Shown: piece by piece, positions 53,487 through 62,794 of the stretch | How positions within the stretch are numbered: the stretch's first letter is position 1 | How the letters are laid out: the number at the start of each line of letters is the position of its first letter | Assembly (NCBI RefSeq): GCF_000482785.1 | Contig: NZ_KI519500.1 | Coordinates: 1,327-65,326 of the forward strand | Origin: Derxia gummosa DSM 723 | GTDB lineage: Bacteria > Pseudomonadota > Gammaproteobacteria > Burkholderiales > Burkholderiaceae_E | DNA: 64,000 nucleotides | Direction of reading: 5' to 3' | Translations under genes and position numbers: made by a program | Notes under the pieces: generated by a model | Seen by the model: the letters and a program-made list of their open reading frames with translations, nothing else | Database searches by the model: none | Told to the model about the DNA's origin: nothing

Positions 53487-54929
53487 TCAGGGATGCAGCT
53501 GGGCGAGGCTCAGCCGCAGCATCTCCACGGCTGCATCCACCTCGGCCAGCTCGATCGTGCCGAGGCCGAACATCAGCCCGCCGCGCTGGCCCGGCCGCAC
53601 CTGGCAGGCATCGAGCGATTCCAGCGCCACGCCGGCGCGCCAGGCATGGCCCACCAGCCGGCGCGCATCCACCGGGGCGCGGAACATCGCGCTCAGGTGC
53701 AGCCCGGCCACGCTCGGCACCCGCTCCAGCCAGTGCGACAGCACGGTGTCGATGCGCAGCCCGAGCCGTTCGCGGCGCGCGGCATAGGCCTGCTGGGTCC
53801 GGCGCACATGGCGCAGCAGCTCGCCACCGTCGATGAAGCGCGCGAGCGCCCATTGCATCGGCGTCGAGGTATGCCAGTCGGTCAGCAGCTTGGCGTTGCA
53901 GATGGCGTCGAGCAGGCTCGGCGGCGCCACCACATAGCCCAGCCTCAGGTCGGGCGAGAGCGTCTTGGAAAAACTGCCGACGAAGGCGACGCAGCCGTCA
54001 TCGTCGACCGACTGCAAGGCGTCGGCCGGCCGGCCCGAATAGCGCAGCTCGCTGTCGTAGTCGTCCTCGATGACGATGGCGCCGAGCGCGCGCGCCCGGT
54101 CGAGCAGCGCGAGCCGCCGGCGCGGGCTGAGCGCCATGCCGAGCGGGTACTGGTGCGTGGGCGTGGCATGGATGAGCCGTGCGCCGTCGGGGATCTGCTC
54201 CACCACCATGCCCTCGTGATCGACCGGCACCGCATGCACCCGGGCACCGAGCGCGGCGAACAGCATGCGCGCGGGCGCATAGCCCGGGTCTTCCACCGCC
54301 ACCGCGCAGCCCGGCTCGATGAGGGCGCGCGCCACGAGGTCGATGGCCTGCTGGGCGCCGTTGGTGATGACGATGTCGTCGGCGGTGCAGCGCACGCCGC
54401 GCGCGAACGCGACATGGCGCGCGATGGCCTCGCGCAGCATCGGCAGGCCTCGCGCGTCGCCGTAGACGAGGCCGGCGCGGCTGGCCTGGCGCAGCCCCCA
54501 GATCACGCAGCGCCGCCATTCGTCCTGCGGGAAGAGCTGGATGTCGGGCCGCCCGGGCAGCAGTTCATGGCGCGCGCGGCTGGCGGTGGCGAGCACGCCG
54601 CGCCGCAGCGACGTGGGCTGGCCGCGCCAGCGCTCGGCCACCTGGCTGCCGCCGAGCGGCGGTGGCGGCTGGGCCAGCGGCTGGCGCCGGCCGTAGTCGC
54701 TCACATAGGTGCCGCTGCCGATGCGGCCCACCACCAGCCGGTCATAACTCAGGCGCGCGTAGGCCTCGGCCACCACCTTGCGTGACAGGCCGAGCTGGGT
54801 GGCGAGTTGTCTGGATGCCGGAAGTCGCTGCCCGGCGGGCAGGTGGCCCGCGCTGATCGCTTCCTTGAGTTGCCGGTAAAGCTGTCCGGTCTGGTCGCTG
54901 TCGCCCTCGATGACGACGTGCAACTCCAT
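53487..54929 (-). CDS. MocR/PdxR-type regulator (GntR winged helix fused to aminotransferase)
   Basis: A 480-residue regulator. The N-terminal GntR winged helix is [45 protein letters not shown] (residues about 14-75). The rest is a fold-type I aminotransferase-like domain with the PLP lysine region [19 protein letters not shown] and the upstream Asp/Tyr motif [10 protein letters not shown]. MocR proteins sense PLP or amino compounds and usually control a divergent neighbour. Here the gene is convergent with acnA (6 bp between stops), and the OYE gene upstream is on the same strand, so its target is not evident. Confidence 0.9.
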   Translation of the reverse strand: MELHVVIEGDSDQTGQLYRQLKEAISAGHLPAGQRLPASRQLATQLGLSRKVVAEAYARLSYDRLVVGRIGSGTYVSDYGRRQPLAQPPPPLGGSQVAERWRGQPTSLRRGVLATASRARHELLPGRPDIQLFPQDEWRRCVIWGLRQASRAGLVYGDARGLPMLREAIARHVAFARGVRCTADDIVITNGAQQAIDLVARALIEPGCAVAVEDPGYAPARMLFAALGARVHAVPVDHEGMVVEQIPDGARLIHATPTHQYPLGMALSPRRRLALLDRARALGAIVIEDDYDSELRYSGRPADALQSVDDDGCVAFVGSFSKTLSPDLRLGYVVAPPSLLDAICNAKLLTDWHTSTPMQWALARFIDGGELLRHVRRTQQAYAARRERLGLRIDTVLSHWLERVPSVAGLHLSAMFRAPVDARRLVGHAWRAGVALESLDACQVRPGQRGGLMFGLGTIELAEVDAAVEMLRLSLAQLHP

Positions 54930-55037
54930 CGATAGGCCTCCTGCGGATCGGGCCGGCGCGCCGGGGGACGGGCGGCACTCCCGGCATCGGGCCCGGATTG
55001 AACCATCGACGGAGTGGCGGGCCGGTCGGGCGGCGGA

Positions 55038-56153
55038 TCAGCGCTGGGCGTGCGCCGCGCCCGCGAACAGGTCCTTCAGCTCGCGGGGCTGGCAGCGCCA
55101 GTACTGCGGCGGCGCCGTCACCCGCGCGCCCAGTTCGGCCGCCGCGTGCCAGGGCCAGCGCGGATCGAACAGCATGGCCCGAGCCAGCGCCACCGCATCG
55201 GCCGTGCCTTCGGTGATCGCCTGCTCGGCCTGGCGCGCGTCGGTCACGAGGCCGACGCCGATCGTGGGCAGGCCGACCTCGTCGCGCACCCGGCGCGCAT
55301 GCGGCAGCTGGTAGCCCGGGCCGAGCGGAATCTGCTGGCGCGGCGAGACGCCGCCGGTGCTCACGTGCAGGGCCGCCGCGCCGCGGGCCTTCAGCTCGCG
55401 CCCGAGCGCGACCGTGCCGTCCAGATCCCAGCCGCCCTCGACCCAGTCGGTGGCCGAGACGCGCATCCACACCGGCACCGAGGCCGGCAGCGCCGCGCGC
55501 ACCGCGTCGAACACCTCCAGCGGAAAGCGCATGCGGTTGGCGAGGCTGCCGCCGTAGTCGTCCTCGCGCCGGTTGGCCAGCGGCGACAGGAACTGGTGCA
55601 GCAGATAGCCGTGGGCGCCGTGCAGCTCGATCGCCTCGAAGCCGGCATCGACCGCGCGCCGCGCCGCCGCGACGAAGGCGTCACGGATGCGCGCGAGGCC
55701 GGCCGCGTCGAGCGCGGCGGGCGGCAGTTCGCCCTCGGCATGGGCCAGGGCCGACGGCGCCAGCGTGGGCCAGCCGCCCGGCTCGCCGGGGCGCAGCTGG
55801 CTGCCGCCCTCCCAGGGCACGCGGCTCGACGCCTTGCGTCCGGCGTGGGCGAGCTGGATGGCGAGCGGCATCGCCGAGTGCCGGCGCAGCGAGGCCAGGA
55901 GCCGGGCCAGCGCGGCCGCGTGCGCGTCGCTCCACAGGCCGAGGTCGGCGGCGGTGATGCGGCCCTCGGGCGTGACCGCCGTGGCCTCGACGATGAGCAG
56001 TCCGGCGCCGGACAGCGCGAGTGTCCCGTAATGCATCAGATGCCAGTCGGCGGGCAGGCCGTCGGTGGCGGAGTACTGGCACATCGGCGCGATGACGATG
56101 CGGTTGGGCAGTTCGAGCGGGCCGAGGGCCAGCGGCGTGAAAAGCTTGGGCAT
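55038..56153 (-). CDS. Old Yellow Enzyme family NADH:flavin oxidoreductase (YqjM/XenA-like)
   Basis: A 371-residue FMN-dependent ene-reductase. Typical of the YqjM/XenA class are the N-terminal cysteine region [14 protein letters not shown] (C25), [13 protein letters not shown], the catalytic [29 protein letters not shown] and the FMN phosphate region [20 protein letters not shown]. Members reduce activated C=C bonds and some nitro or xenobiotic compounds; the natural substrate is unknown. It precedes the MocR gene on the same strand, about 108 bp apart. Confidence 0.92.
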   Translation of the reverse strand: MPKLFTPLALGPLELPNRIVIAPMCQYSATDGLPADWHLMHYGTLALSGAGLLIVEATAVTPEGRITAADLGLWSDAHAAALARLLASLRRHSAMPLAIQLAHAGRKASSRVPWEGGSQLRPGEPGGWPTLAPSALAHAEGELPPAALDAAGLARIRDAFVAAARRAVDAGFEAIELHGAHGYLLHQFLSPLANRREDDYGGSLANRMRFPLEVFDAVRAALPASVPVWMRVSATDWVEGGWDLDGTVALGRELKARGAAALHVSTGGVSPRQQIPLGPGYQLPHARRVRDEVGLPTIGVGLVTDARQAEQAITEGTADAVALARAMLFDPRWPWHAAAELGARVTAPPQYWRCQPRELKDLFAGAAHAQR

Positions 56154-56290
56154 GGTGACTCCGGGAGGACGAAGCCCGGCCGGTGCCGCTGGCGAAATGC
56201 CGGCCGGACGCGAACGGGCGACGGATGCTGCCCGGGCATGGTTGGCGCGCATCCGGGCGAGGGCAAGAGGCGCGACCGCCGGTTGCGCGG

Positions 56291-56338
56291 CCGCCGTCGC
56301 CTCAGACCACCCGGCCGCCGTCGCCTCAGACCACCCGG
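56291..56338. repeat. Exact 24-bp tandem duplication spanning the chrA stop codon
   Basis: Two identical 24-bp units (56291-56314 and 56315-56338) begin CCGCCGTCGCCTCAGACCAC. The right-hand copy contains the chrA stop codon and last codons (GRVV then stop), so the left-hand copy repeats the same stop downstream. It looks like a recent slippage or duplication with no effect on the protein. Confidence 0.9.
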
Positions 56339-57756
56339 CCGGCGATCGCCAGCAGCGCGCCCGCCAGCGCGCTCGCCGCGATCACCTCGATCACGCCGCG
56401 CCCGAAGCGGAACAGCGCCAGCGCCGCCGCGACGGCGATGCCGGCCGCCGTCCAGTCCACGCCCCCGGCCAGCCCGGCCGGCCACAGCACATGGGCGCCG
56501 AAGGCCAGCGCGAGACTGGCGATCACCCCGACCACCGCCGCCGAGATGGCGGTGAGCGGCGCCGTGAGCCGCTCGCGGCCGTGGGTCGCCTCCACTAGCG
56601 GCCCGCCGGCCAGGATGAAGACGAAGGACGGCAGAAAGGTCATCCACAGGACGACGGTGGCCGCCAGCAGCCCGCCCGCGAGCCGCGCCTGCGGCCCGAG
56701 CACCGCCTGGTTCCAGCCACCGACGAAGGCCGCGAACACCGACACCATCACCAGCGGGCCGGGCGTGGTCTCGCCCAGGGCGAGGCTGTCGATCATCTGG
56801 CGCGGCGTGACCCAGCCCTCGGCTTCGACCATGCCCTGCCAGACATAGGGCAGCACGGCATAGGCGCCGCCGAAGGTCAGCAGCGACGCCCGCGTAAAGA
56901 AAAGCCCCATGCGCGCCAGCACCGATCCTGCGCCGAAGACGAGCACCAGCGCCGCCATCGGCAAGGCCCACAGCGCCAGCCCGGCCGCGAGCGTCGATGC
57001 CAGCCGCGCCGCCGAGAAGCGCGCATGCGGCGGCGGCGGCGTGCCGTCGTCGATGAGGCAGGGCAATGTCGCGCCTGACGCCGGCCCGTCGGCGGCGGGC
57101 GCCACGGCGGCCGAACCGCCGGACGCGGGCGGAATCTGGCCGGCAGCCGACGCCGTGCCCGCCTCGACGCCGAAACGCGCCGGCGCCAGCCACCCGCCGA
57201 GCAGTCCGGCCAGCGCCGCGCCACCGATGACCGCCGGATACGGCAGGCCGGCACGGAGCGCGCCGAGCGCCGCCAGCGCCAGCAGCCATAGCGGCCAGCC
57301 GCGCAGCACGCGCCGGCCCAGCCGCCAGGCCGCGTGCGCGACGATGGCCGTCACCGCCGGCTTGACGCCATGCAGCAGGCCCGCAACCACCGGCAGCTCG
57401 CCCCAGGTCACGTAGGCCGCGCCCAGCAGCATCAGCAGGACGAAGCCCGGCAGCACGAACAGCCCGCCAGCCACCACGCCACCCGCCGTGCGGTGCATCA
57501 GCCAGCCCAGATAGGTCGCGAGCTGCTGCGCCTCCGGCCCGGGCAGCAACATGCAGTAGTTGAGCGCATGCAGGAAACGCCGCTCCGAAATCCATCTTCT
57601 GCGCTCGACCAGCTCGCGGTGCATGAGCGCGATCTGCCCCGCCGGCCCGCCGAAGCTCACGCAGCCCAGCCGCAGCCAGAACCACCAGGCCTCGCGGCGC
57701 GGAATGGCGGGGACGGTGGCGGGCGGCGGGGCGGAGGCGATCTGATGGGGTTCCAT
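56326..57756 (-). CDS. chrA: Chromate transporter ChrA (long form)
   Basis: A 476-residue membrane protein with two homologous CHR halves: the first has LRLGCVSFGGPAGQIALMHRELVERRRWIS and CMLLPGPEAQQLATYLGWL, the second LLTFGGAYAVLPYVWQGMVEAEGWVT and LGETTPGPLVMVSVFAAFVGG. Long-chain CHR proteins export chromate, or exchange it with sulfate-like anions. The cytoplasmic linker between halves (AAGQIPPASGGSAAVAPAADG region) is longer than usual and Ala/Pro-rich. The start MEPHQIASAPPP is chosen since upstream residues are non-conserved in character. It is divergent from the next gene. Confidence 0.92.
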   Translation of the reverse strand: MEPHQIASAPPPATVPAIPRREAWWFWLRLGCVSFGGPAGQIALMHRELVERRRWISERRFLHALNYCMLLPGPEAQQLATYLGWLMHRTAGGVVAGGLFVLPGFVLLMLLGAAYVTWGELPVVAGLLHGVKPAVTAIVAHAAWRLGRRVLRGWPLWLLALAALGALRAGLPYPAVIGGAALAGLLGGWLAPARFGVEAGTASAAGQIPPASGGSAAVAPAADGPASGATLPCLIDDGTPPPPHARFSAARLASTLAAGLALWALPMAALVLVFGAGSVLARMGLFFTRASLLTFGGAYAVLPYVWQGMVEAEGWVTPRQMIDSLALGETTPGPLVMVSVFAAFVGGWNQAVLGPQARLAGGLLAATVVLWMTFLPSFVFILAGGPLVEATHGRERLTAPLTAISAAVVGVIASLALAFGAHVLWPAGLAGGVDWTAAGIAVAAALALFRFGRGVIEVIAASALAGALLAIAGRVV

Positions 57757-57838
57757 GGGCGCGACTGTAGCCAGACAGCGATGACGGGCGCCGCCGGCGC
57801 GGGATGATGGCGCCCTGCTCCACCGCCCGCCCGCCGCC

Positions 57839-58303
57839 ATGCACCGACTCGAACTGCGCCTGCCCCCGCCCGTCGTCTGCCTGCTCGTCGCCGCCGCGAT
57901 GTGGTTCGCGGCGCGCCATCCGCTCGGAGCGCCGCCGCCGACCCTCGCGGCGGTGGCGGTCCTGCAATGGCCCTGCGCGCTCGCCGGCGCCCTGCTCGAC
58001 CTGAGCGCGCTGCTCGGCTTCCGGCGCGCGCGCACCACCTGGCATCCGCACCGGCCGCAGGCGGCGAGCGCCCTCGTCACCGGCGGCATCTACCGCGTCA
58101 CGCGCAATCCGATGTACCTCGGCCTCGCGCTGCTGCTCGTGGCCTGGGCGCTGCGGCTGGGCCAGCTCCTGCCCTGGCTCGGGCCGCCGCTGTTCGCGGC
58201 CTGGATCACGCGCTTCCAGATCGTTCCTGAGGAGCGCGCGCTGGCCGCGAAGTTCGGCGCGGACTGGGTGGCCTACCGCATGCGGGTGCGGCGCTGGCTG
58301 TGA
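57839..58303 (+). CDS. Isoprenylcysteine carboxyl methyltransferase-like membrane protein
   Basis: A 154-residue integral membrane protein of the ICMT/PEMT-type family. Visible are the conserved LVTGGIYRVTRNPMYLGLALLLVAWALRLG and PPLFAAWITRFQIVPEERALAAKFGADWVAYRMRVRRWL signatures, which bind S-adenosylmethionine at the membrane face. Bacterial members methylate unknown lipids or small molecules. It starts 83 bp from the divergent chrA gene. Confidence 0.85.
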   Translation: MHRLELRLPPPVVCLLVAAAMWFAARHPLGAPPPTLAAVAVLQWPCALAGALLDLSALLGFRRARTTWHPHRPQAASALVTGGIYRVTRNPMYLGLALLLVAWALRLGQLLPWLGPPLFAAWITRFQIVPEERALAAKFGADWVAYRMRVRRWL

Positions 58304-58514
58304 GGCAGCCAACCTCGCCTCGCACCCGCCTGCCCGCCTGCCCGCCTGCCCGCCCGAGCCGCGTCGCGCGCGCCGCGACGACCGGCCATGGCCATCACCC
58401 ACAAGCCGCGCCCGATGCGCGACCATGACACCGGCGCCACCGCGCCCCGATCACCCGAAACACACGCAGCCCCGGGCCGGCCCGCACGCTCGGCCCCGCC
58501 CCCCGCCACCGACC

Positions 58515-59639
58515 ATGACCGACGCCACCCAGCAAGACGCCCCGCGCGACACCATCTACAACCGCCTCGGCGGCGCCGAGGGCGTGCAGCGCCTCGTCGA
58601 CCGCTTCTACGCGCTGATGGACGAACTGCCCGAAGCCTGGGACATCCGCCAGATGCATCCCGACCTGCCGCGCGCCAACGAAAGCCTGTTCAAGTTCCTG
58701 AGCGGCTGGTTCGGCGGGCCGCCACTGTTCGAGCAGGAGCGCGGCCATCCGCGACTGCGCGCGCGCCACTTCCCGTTCCGCATCGGACCGAGGGAGCGTG
58801 ACCAGTGGATGCTGTGCATGCGCGGCGCGCTCGACGAACAGGTGCCCGACCAGGCCCTGCGCGCCGCCATCCACGGCGCCTTCCAGGACATGGCCACGCA
58901 CATCATCAACACCGAGACGCCCAAGCCACCGCCGCCGCCCGTCATCGACAACGAGCTGGACGTGATCGACGAGCTGTGCCAGCCCGCGAAGCTGAACATC
59001 ATCGAACTCGGCTGCGGCGCGGCCCGCGTCGCGCGCGACCTGCTCGACCGCTACCCCGAGGCGCGCATGACCTGCCTCGAGGTGGACGCGATCCAGCACG
59101 AGAAGAACCTCGCCAGCCCGCGCGAACGGCTGGAGTTCGTGGCGGCCGGCGCCCAGGCCATTCCCTTTCCGGACGCCGGCTTCGACCTCGCGCTGATGCT
59201 CAAGTCGCTGCATCACGTGCCGATGCCGCTGATGGCGCAAGCGCTTGCGGAAGTGGCGCGGGTGCTCAGGCCGGGCGGCATGCTGTACGTGTCGGAGCCG
59301 ATGTACGAAGGCGCCTTCAACGACATCATCAAGCTCTACAACGACGAGGGTGAAGTGCGCGCCGCCGCCCAGGCCGCGCTCGACGCGGCGCTCGAGGCCG
59401 GGCTGTTCACCGAGGTGATCTCGGGCCGCTTCGACGCGCCGCGCGGCTACCGCGACTTCGCCGAGTTCGAGGCGCGGATGATGCGGCCGAGCTTCGCCGA
59501 CCACCGCATCGACGACGCCAAGCTGGCCGAGGTGCGCGCCGCCTTCGAGCCGCATCTCAAGGACGACGGCGCGAAGTTCCTGCAACCGATGCTGGTGCGG
59601 CAGTTCCGCCGCGCCGGTGGCGAGGAGGTGAAGTCATGA
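58515..59639 (+). CDS. Group II truncated haemoglobin fused to a SAM-dependent methyltransferase
   Basis: A 374-residue fusion in one uninterrupted frame. Residues about 14-130 are a group II truncated haemoglobin: IYNRLGGAEGVQRLVDRFYALMDELPEAW with B10 Tyr32, the CD/E region FLSGWFGGPPLFEQERGHPRLRARHFPF with proximal His85, and G8 Trp98. A proline linker (PKPPPPP) follows. Residues about 158-300 are a class I methyltransferase: NIIELGCGAARVARDLLDRYPEARMTCLEVDAIQHE, FVAAGAQAIPFPDAGFDLALMLKSLHHV and VLRPGGMLYVSEP. The heme part probably binds O2 or NO. The methylation substrate is unknown. The stop overlaps the next ATG. Confidence 0.88.
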   Translation: MTDATQQDAPRDTIYNRLGGAEGVQRLVDRFYALMDELPEAWDIRQMHPDLPRANESLFKFLSGWFGGPPLFEQERGHPRLRARHFPFRIGPRERDQWMLCMRGALDEQVPDQALRAAIHGAFQDMATHIINTETPKPPPPPVIDNELDVIDELCQPAKLNIIELGCGAARVARDLLDRYPEARMTCLEVDAIQHEKNLASPRERLEFVAAGAQAIPFPDAGFDLALMLKSLHHVPMPLMAQALAEVARVLRPGGMLYVSEPMYEGAFNDIIKLYNDEGEVRAAAQAALDAALEAGLFTEVISGRFDAPRGYRDFAEFEARMMRPSFADHRIDDAKLAEVRAAFEPHLKDDGAKFLQPMLVRQFRRAGGEEVKS

Positions 59640-60856
59640 AGGCCCGCACCCGCCGCCAGCCGGCGCCGCAAGCCCGCGCGCGCGCCGCGCGCCATGCCGC
59701 CGCCCTCGCGCTGCTCGGCGCGCTCGCCGGTGCGCCGCAAGCGTTTGCACAAGCCTCCGGCGAGCACGCAACGGCCGGGGCGACGCCCGCCGCGACGACC
59801 GCGCCGGCAGCGGTCGCCACCACATCGGGGCCCGCGTCGGGCACCACGCCCGGCACGGCGCCGGGCGGCAGTGCCGGCCATGGCGCGCCCGTGCTCCAGA
59901 TCTCGCGCATCGCGTCGAGCGACCCAGACCGCGAGCCGGACGAGGTGATCGCCGCGCGCGCCGCCGCCGCGCGCCGCACCGCCGAATCGTCGATCGCCTG
60001 CGCCCAGATCCGGCCCTTCTACTGGGAGATCGGCGACCGCGGCAAGGTGCTGGCCTCGGGCCAGATCGGCCGGCTGTTCAGTGCCGAGACCTCGATGCCC
60101 GTCGCCTCGGCGTCCAAGCTCGTCTATGCCGCCTTCGTCGCGCAGGAACGCGACGGCCTGCTGAACGCGACCGACATCGCCGCGCTCAGCCTGCGCAGCG
60201 GACAGGTGGGTTTTCGCACCTGCCGCCGCGACGACACGGTGCACAGCTGCGCCGCCCGGCCCGACAACGGCCGGCTCGACGAAGCGGCGGTCGGCAAGTT
60301 CGCCTACGGTGGCGGCCACATGCAGGTGCATGCCGACAAGACCATGCATCTGGGCGAACTGGACGGCCCGGCGCTCGCGCGCCTCGTGTCCGACTCGCTC
60401 GGCCTGCACACGACGCAGAGTGATTTCAACTACGTCCAGCCCCAGCTCGCGGGCGGCCTGCGCACCAGCCCGCGCGTGTACGGCGAATTCCTGCGCCGCG
60501 TGCTCGACGGCAGCCTGGCCATTGGCCGCTGGCTCGACCGGCCGTCGTTCTGCACCAGCCCCGCGCTGTGCCCGACCGAGACGCTGCACAGCCCCTACGG
60601 CGGCGACGAGGCGCCGCGCTACTCGATCGGCCACTGGATCGAGGACCGCGAGCACGGCGACGGCGCCTTCAGTAGTCCGGGCGCCTTCGGCTTCTATCCG
60701 TGGATCGACGCGACGCGCACCTGGTACGGCATCGTCGGGCGCGCGGCGCTCGGCGGATTGCAGTCGGCGGACGAAGACCAGCGCCCGGCGCGCGCGTCGA
60801 TGGCCTGCGGCCGGGCGCTGCGGCGGGCCTGGGCGACGAAGGAGGCGGAGCTGTAG
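59636..60856 (+). CDS. Periplasmic serine hydrolase (beta-lactamase/transpeptidase-like)
   Basis: A 406-residue exported protein with a signal sequence (AAALALLGALAGAPQAFA) and a low-complexity Ala/Thr/Pro linker to about residue 80. An SxxK active-site motif (S158-A-S-K161 in MPVASASKLVYAAF) and a later YGGGHMQVHADK segment resemble penicillin-recognising serine hydrolases. A C-terminal FSSPGAFGFYPWID replaces the usual KTG-like strand. Three Cys-rich spots (SFCTSPALCP) suggest disulfides. Its ATG overlaps the stop of the haemoglobin-methyltransferase gene (ATGA). Substrate unknown. Confidence 0.75.
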   Translation: MKARTRRQPAPQARARAARHAAALALLGALAGAPQAFAQASGEHATAGATPAATTAPAAVATTSGPASGTTPGTAPGGSAGHGAPVLQISRIASSDPDREPDEVIAARAAAARRTAESSIACAQIRPFYWEIGDRGKVLASGQIGRLFSAETSMPVASASKLVYAAFVAQERDGLLNATDIAALSLRSGQVGFRTCRRDDTVHSCAARPDNGRLDEAAVGKFAYGGGHMQVHADKTMHLGELDGPALARLVSDSLGLHTTQSDFNYVQPQLAGGLRTSPRVYGEFLRRVLDGSLAIGRWLDRPSFCTSPALCPTETLHSPYGGDEAPRYSIGHWIEDREHGDGAFSSPGAFGFYPWIDATRTWYGIVGRAALGGLQSADEDQRPARASMACGRALRRAWATKEAEL

Positions 60857-60997
60857 CGGTCGGCCGTGTGTCGGCGCGCCGCCGGCTGGCGCGCTTGCCC
60901 GGAATGACGACCGCGCACGCCCGGCCGCGCCTGGTCGGGCTCGAGGCCGCGTCAGGCCCGATGGCCGGGCGTGAGGCCGGTCCACCACCCCGGCCTC

Positions 60998-61642
60998 TCA
61001 GCCGCGCCGCCCCAGCACATACCCCCGCACCACCAGATACAGCACCCCGCCGTTGAGCAGATGCCACGCCCAGTGCGTGCCCACCGGCCATCTCTCGCAC
61101 CAGGCGTTGTCCACGGTGCGCAGCGCAAGCGACAGCAGGAACAGCCCCGCCGCCGCCAGCAGCAGCGCCGGCTCGGGCCGTCGCGCGCGCCAGTGCTCCC
61201 ACCCCAGCCAGCCCACGAAGGCCACCGCCGACGCATAGCCGAGCGAGCCGTTGAGCCAATGCGCCGGCAGGCTCTCGGCCAGCGCCGACGCGGCCACGAA
61301 CAGCCCGAGCAGCCCCATCACCGCCACGCGCCGCCAGCCCATCACGTCGCGCGCATACGCGCCCAGGAACACGAACTGGAACAGCGCGATCGGGATCACG
61401 TCGGCGAGCAGCGTCGCCCGGTTGGCGAACACGTGGAATGCCGCGCTGCCCACGCCGATCACGGCCACCAGCGCGATCAGCAGCGCCGGCATCGGCCCGC
61501 CCGCGCGCTCGCGCCGCGCGAGCCGCCACAGCGCGACGGCGGCGATCAGGAAGGCGAGGTTGGACAGCGCGTTGAGCGGCTCGGCCAGCAGGCCGGGCGC
61601 GCTGCGCTCGCAATAGAGGTCGATGGCGGTGGTCGGGTCCAT
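60998..61642 (-). CDS. Ceramidase-family (CREST) membrane protein
   Basis: A 214-residue protein with about seven membrane helices. CREST signatures are visible: DLYCERSAPGLLAEPLNALSNLAFLI near the N-terminus, VIGVGSAAFHVFANRATLLADVIPI, and the C-terminal WAWHLLNGGVLYLVVRGYVL. Conserved Ser, His and Asp residues in these places form the zinc-hydrolase site of alkaline ceramidases. In bacteria the substrate is unclear and may be another membrane amide or lipid. It stands alone on its strand, 42 bp after the next gene. Confidence 0.82.
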   Translation of the reverse strand: MDPTTAIDLYCERSAPGLLAEPLNALSNLAFLIAAVALWRLARRERAGGPMPALLIALVAVIGVGSAAFHVFANRATLLADVIPIALFQFVFLGAYARDVMGWRRVAVMGLLGLFVAASALAESLPAHWLNGSLGYASAVAFVGWLGWEHWRARRPEPALLLAAAGLFLLSLALRTVDNAWCERWPVGTHWAWHLLNGGVLYLVVRGYVLGRRG

Positions 61643-61684
61643 GCCGCCATGCTGCCTGCGGCGCGTGACGCCCGCGCCGGCCGG

Positions 61685-62629
61685 TCAGCGCTCGCCTTCC
61701 ACCTTCTTCAGCTCGTCCTTGCGGTCGCGCGACTGGTCGGCCCTGGCGAAATCGTCGGTGCCGGGCAGTTGCACTTCGAGCCGGTCGACCGGCGCCATGC
61801 GGGCCTCGGCGCGGTCGATGCGGAGCGTGAGCAGATGGCCGCCGCGCTTGCGGTCGGCGGTCAGCAGATGCCAGTGCCAGCCGGGCACGCTCACGCCCTT
61901 GGTGAAGGCGGGACTGCGCAGGCCGACGAGCGTGCCTTCCACGTTCTCGAAGCGGAATACCGATTGCGTCTTCACCAGCTCGGCCAGCGGCTTGTAGGGC
62001 CGCGTCTGCGGCGCGATGGCGCGCGCCGTCGCCGCGCTGAAGCGCCCGTCGATGCGCACCGCCTGGAAGTGGTTGAGGTTGCCCAGCTTCGCGTCGAGCA
62101 GCGTCTCCAGCTCGGTGAGGCTGGCGATGCCTTCGAGCGGCAGGCTGGCGGTCGGGCGGAAGGGCACGACATAGGCGAGCGGCGTGCGGTCGCTGGCGGG
62201 CGCGATCTCGACCGTGTCGTCGGAATGCACGTGGTAGGCGCGGCCGTCGAGCACCACGAGTTCGCCGTCGAGCCGGTTGAAGGTGCCGAGGCCGAAGTCG
62301 CCCTTGCCCAGCAGCTCGCCGATGCTCAGCTCGCCGTCGTAGGTGCCGGCAAGCAGCGCGTCGATCGTCGAATAGGCGTAGACGGCCGGCGGCTGGCAGT
62401 CGCGGCAGGGCGCCGCCATGCCGGCATGGTCGGCGTCGTGCGCATGGCCGGCGTGGTCATGGCCCGGATGGAAGGCACCGCAGCCGGCCAGGCCGAGGCC
62501 GAGCGCGACGGCGAGGCCGAGGGCGCGGAGACGGCCGGCGAACGCCGGGCCGGCGGATCGCGGGTTGGTGGCTCGCGGGTTGGTGGCTCGCGGGTTGGTG
62601 GCGGGGCGGGACGGGGCCGGATGGGTCAT
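61685..62629 (-). CDS. budA: Lipoprotein alpha-acetolactate decarboxylase
   Basis: A 314-residue protein. The C-terminal 230 residues match alpha-acetolactate decarboxylase: AYSTIDALLAGTYDGELSIGELLGKGDFGLGTFNRLDGELVVLDG, FRFENVEGTLVGLRSPAF and the zinc-histidine motif GWHWHLLTADRKRGGHLL. Unusually, it starts with a signal peptide ending in a lipobox (LGLAGCG, Cys50) followed by a His/Asp-rich HDHAGHAHDADHAG stretch, so it should be anchored in the cell envelope. It decarboxylates acetolactate to acetoin. No acetolactate synthase gene is nearby. A 15-bp repeat encodes TNPRA in the N-terminus. Confidence 0.87.
   Translation of the reverse strand: MTHPAPSRPATNPRATNPRATNPRSAGPAFAGRLRALGLAVALGLGLAGCGAFHPGHDHAGHAHDADHAGMAAPCRDCQPPAVYAYSTIDALLAGTYDGELSIGELLGKGDFGLGTFNRLDGELVVLDGRAYHVHSDDTVEIAPASDRTPLAYVVPFRPTASLPLEGIASLTELETLLDAKLGNLNHFQAVRIDGRFSAATARAIAPQTRPYKPLAELVKTQSVFRFENVEGTLVGLRSPAFTKGVSVPGWHWHLLTADRKRGGHLLTLRIDRAEARMAPVDRLEVQLPGTDDFARADQSRDRKDELKKVEGER
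62558..62602 (-). repeat. Three exact 15-bp tandem repeats in the budA N-terminus
   Basis: Units at 62558-62572, 62573-62587 and 62588-62602 are identical (TCGCGGGTTGGTGGC on the plus strand) and encode ATNPR/TNPRA repeats ahead of the signal peptide's hydrophobic core. In-frame units mean copy-number change alters only N-terminal length. Confidence 0.9.
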
Positions 62630-62794
62630 GCGATGTCTCCTCTCGTGGATGGCTGGCGCGCAAGTGTCGGCACGGGAAGCGCGGCGCGTGGTTGAGCGCC
62701 GTCACACCCGCCGCGCATCTGCCCCGTTCGCGCGAGGCCGGACTGACGCGCCCGCGCCACGTCGTCCGTCGCGGGCGTCCCGGCGGGGCTGGCC

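Noticed and set aside
58325-58348. Three copies of CCCGCCTG after the ICMT-like gene considered as a regulatory array.
   Set aside because: It is a short C-rich slippage tract with no symmetry and no association with a promoter.
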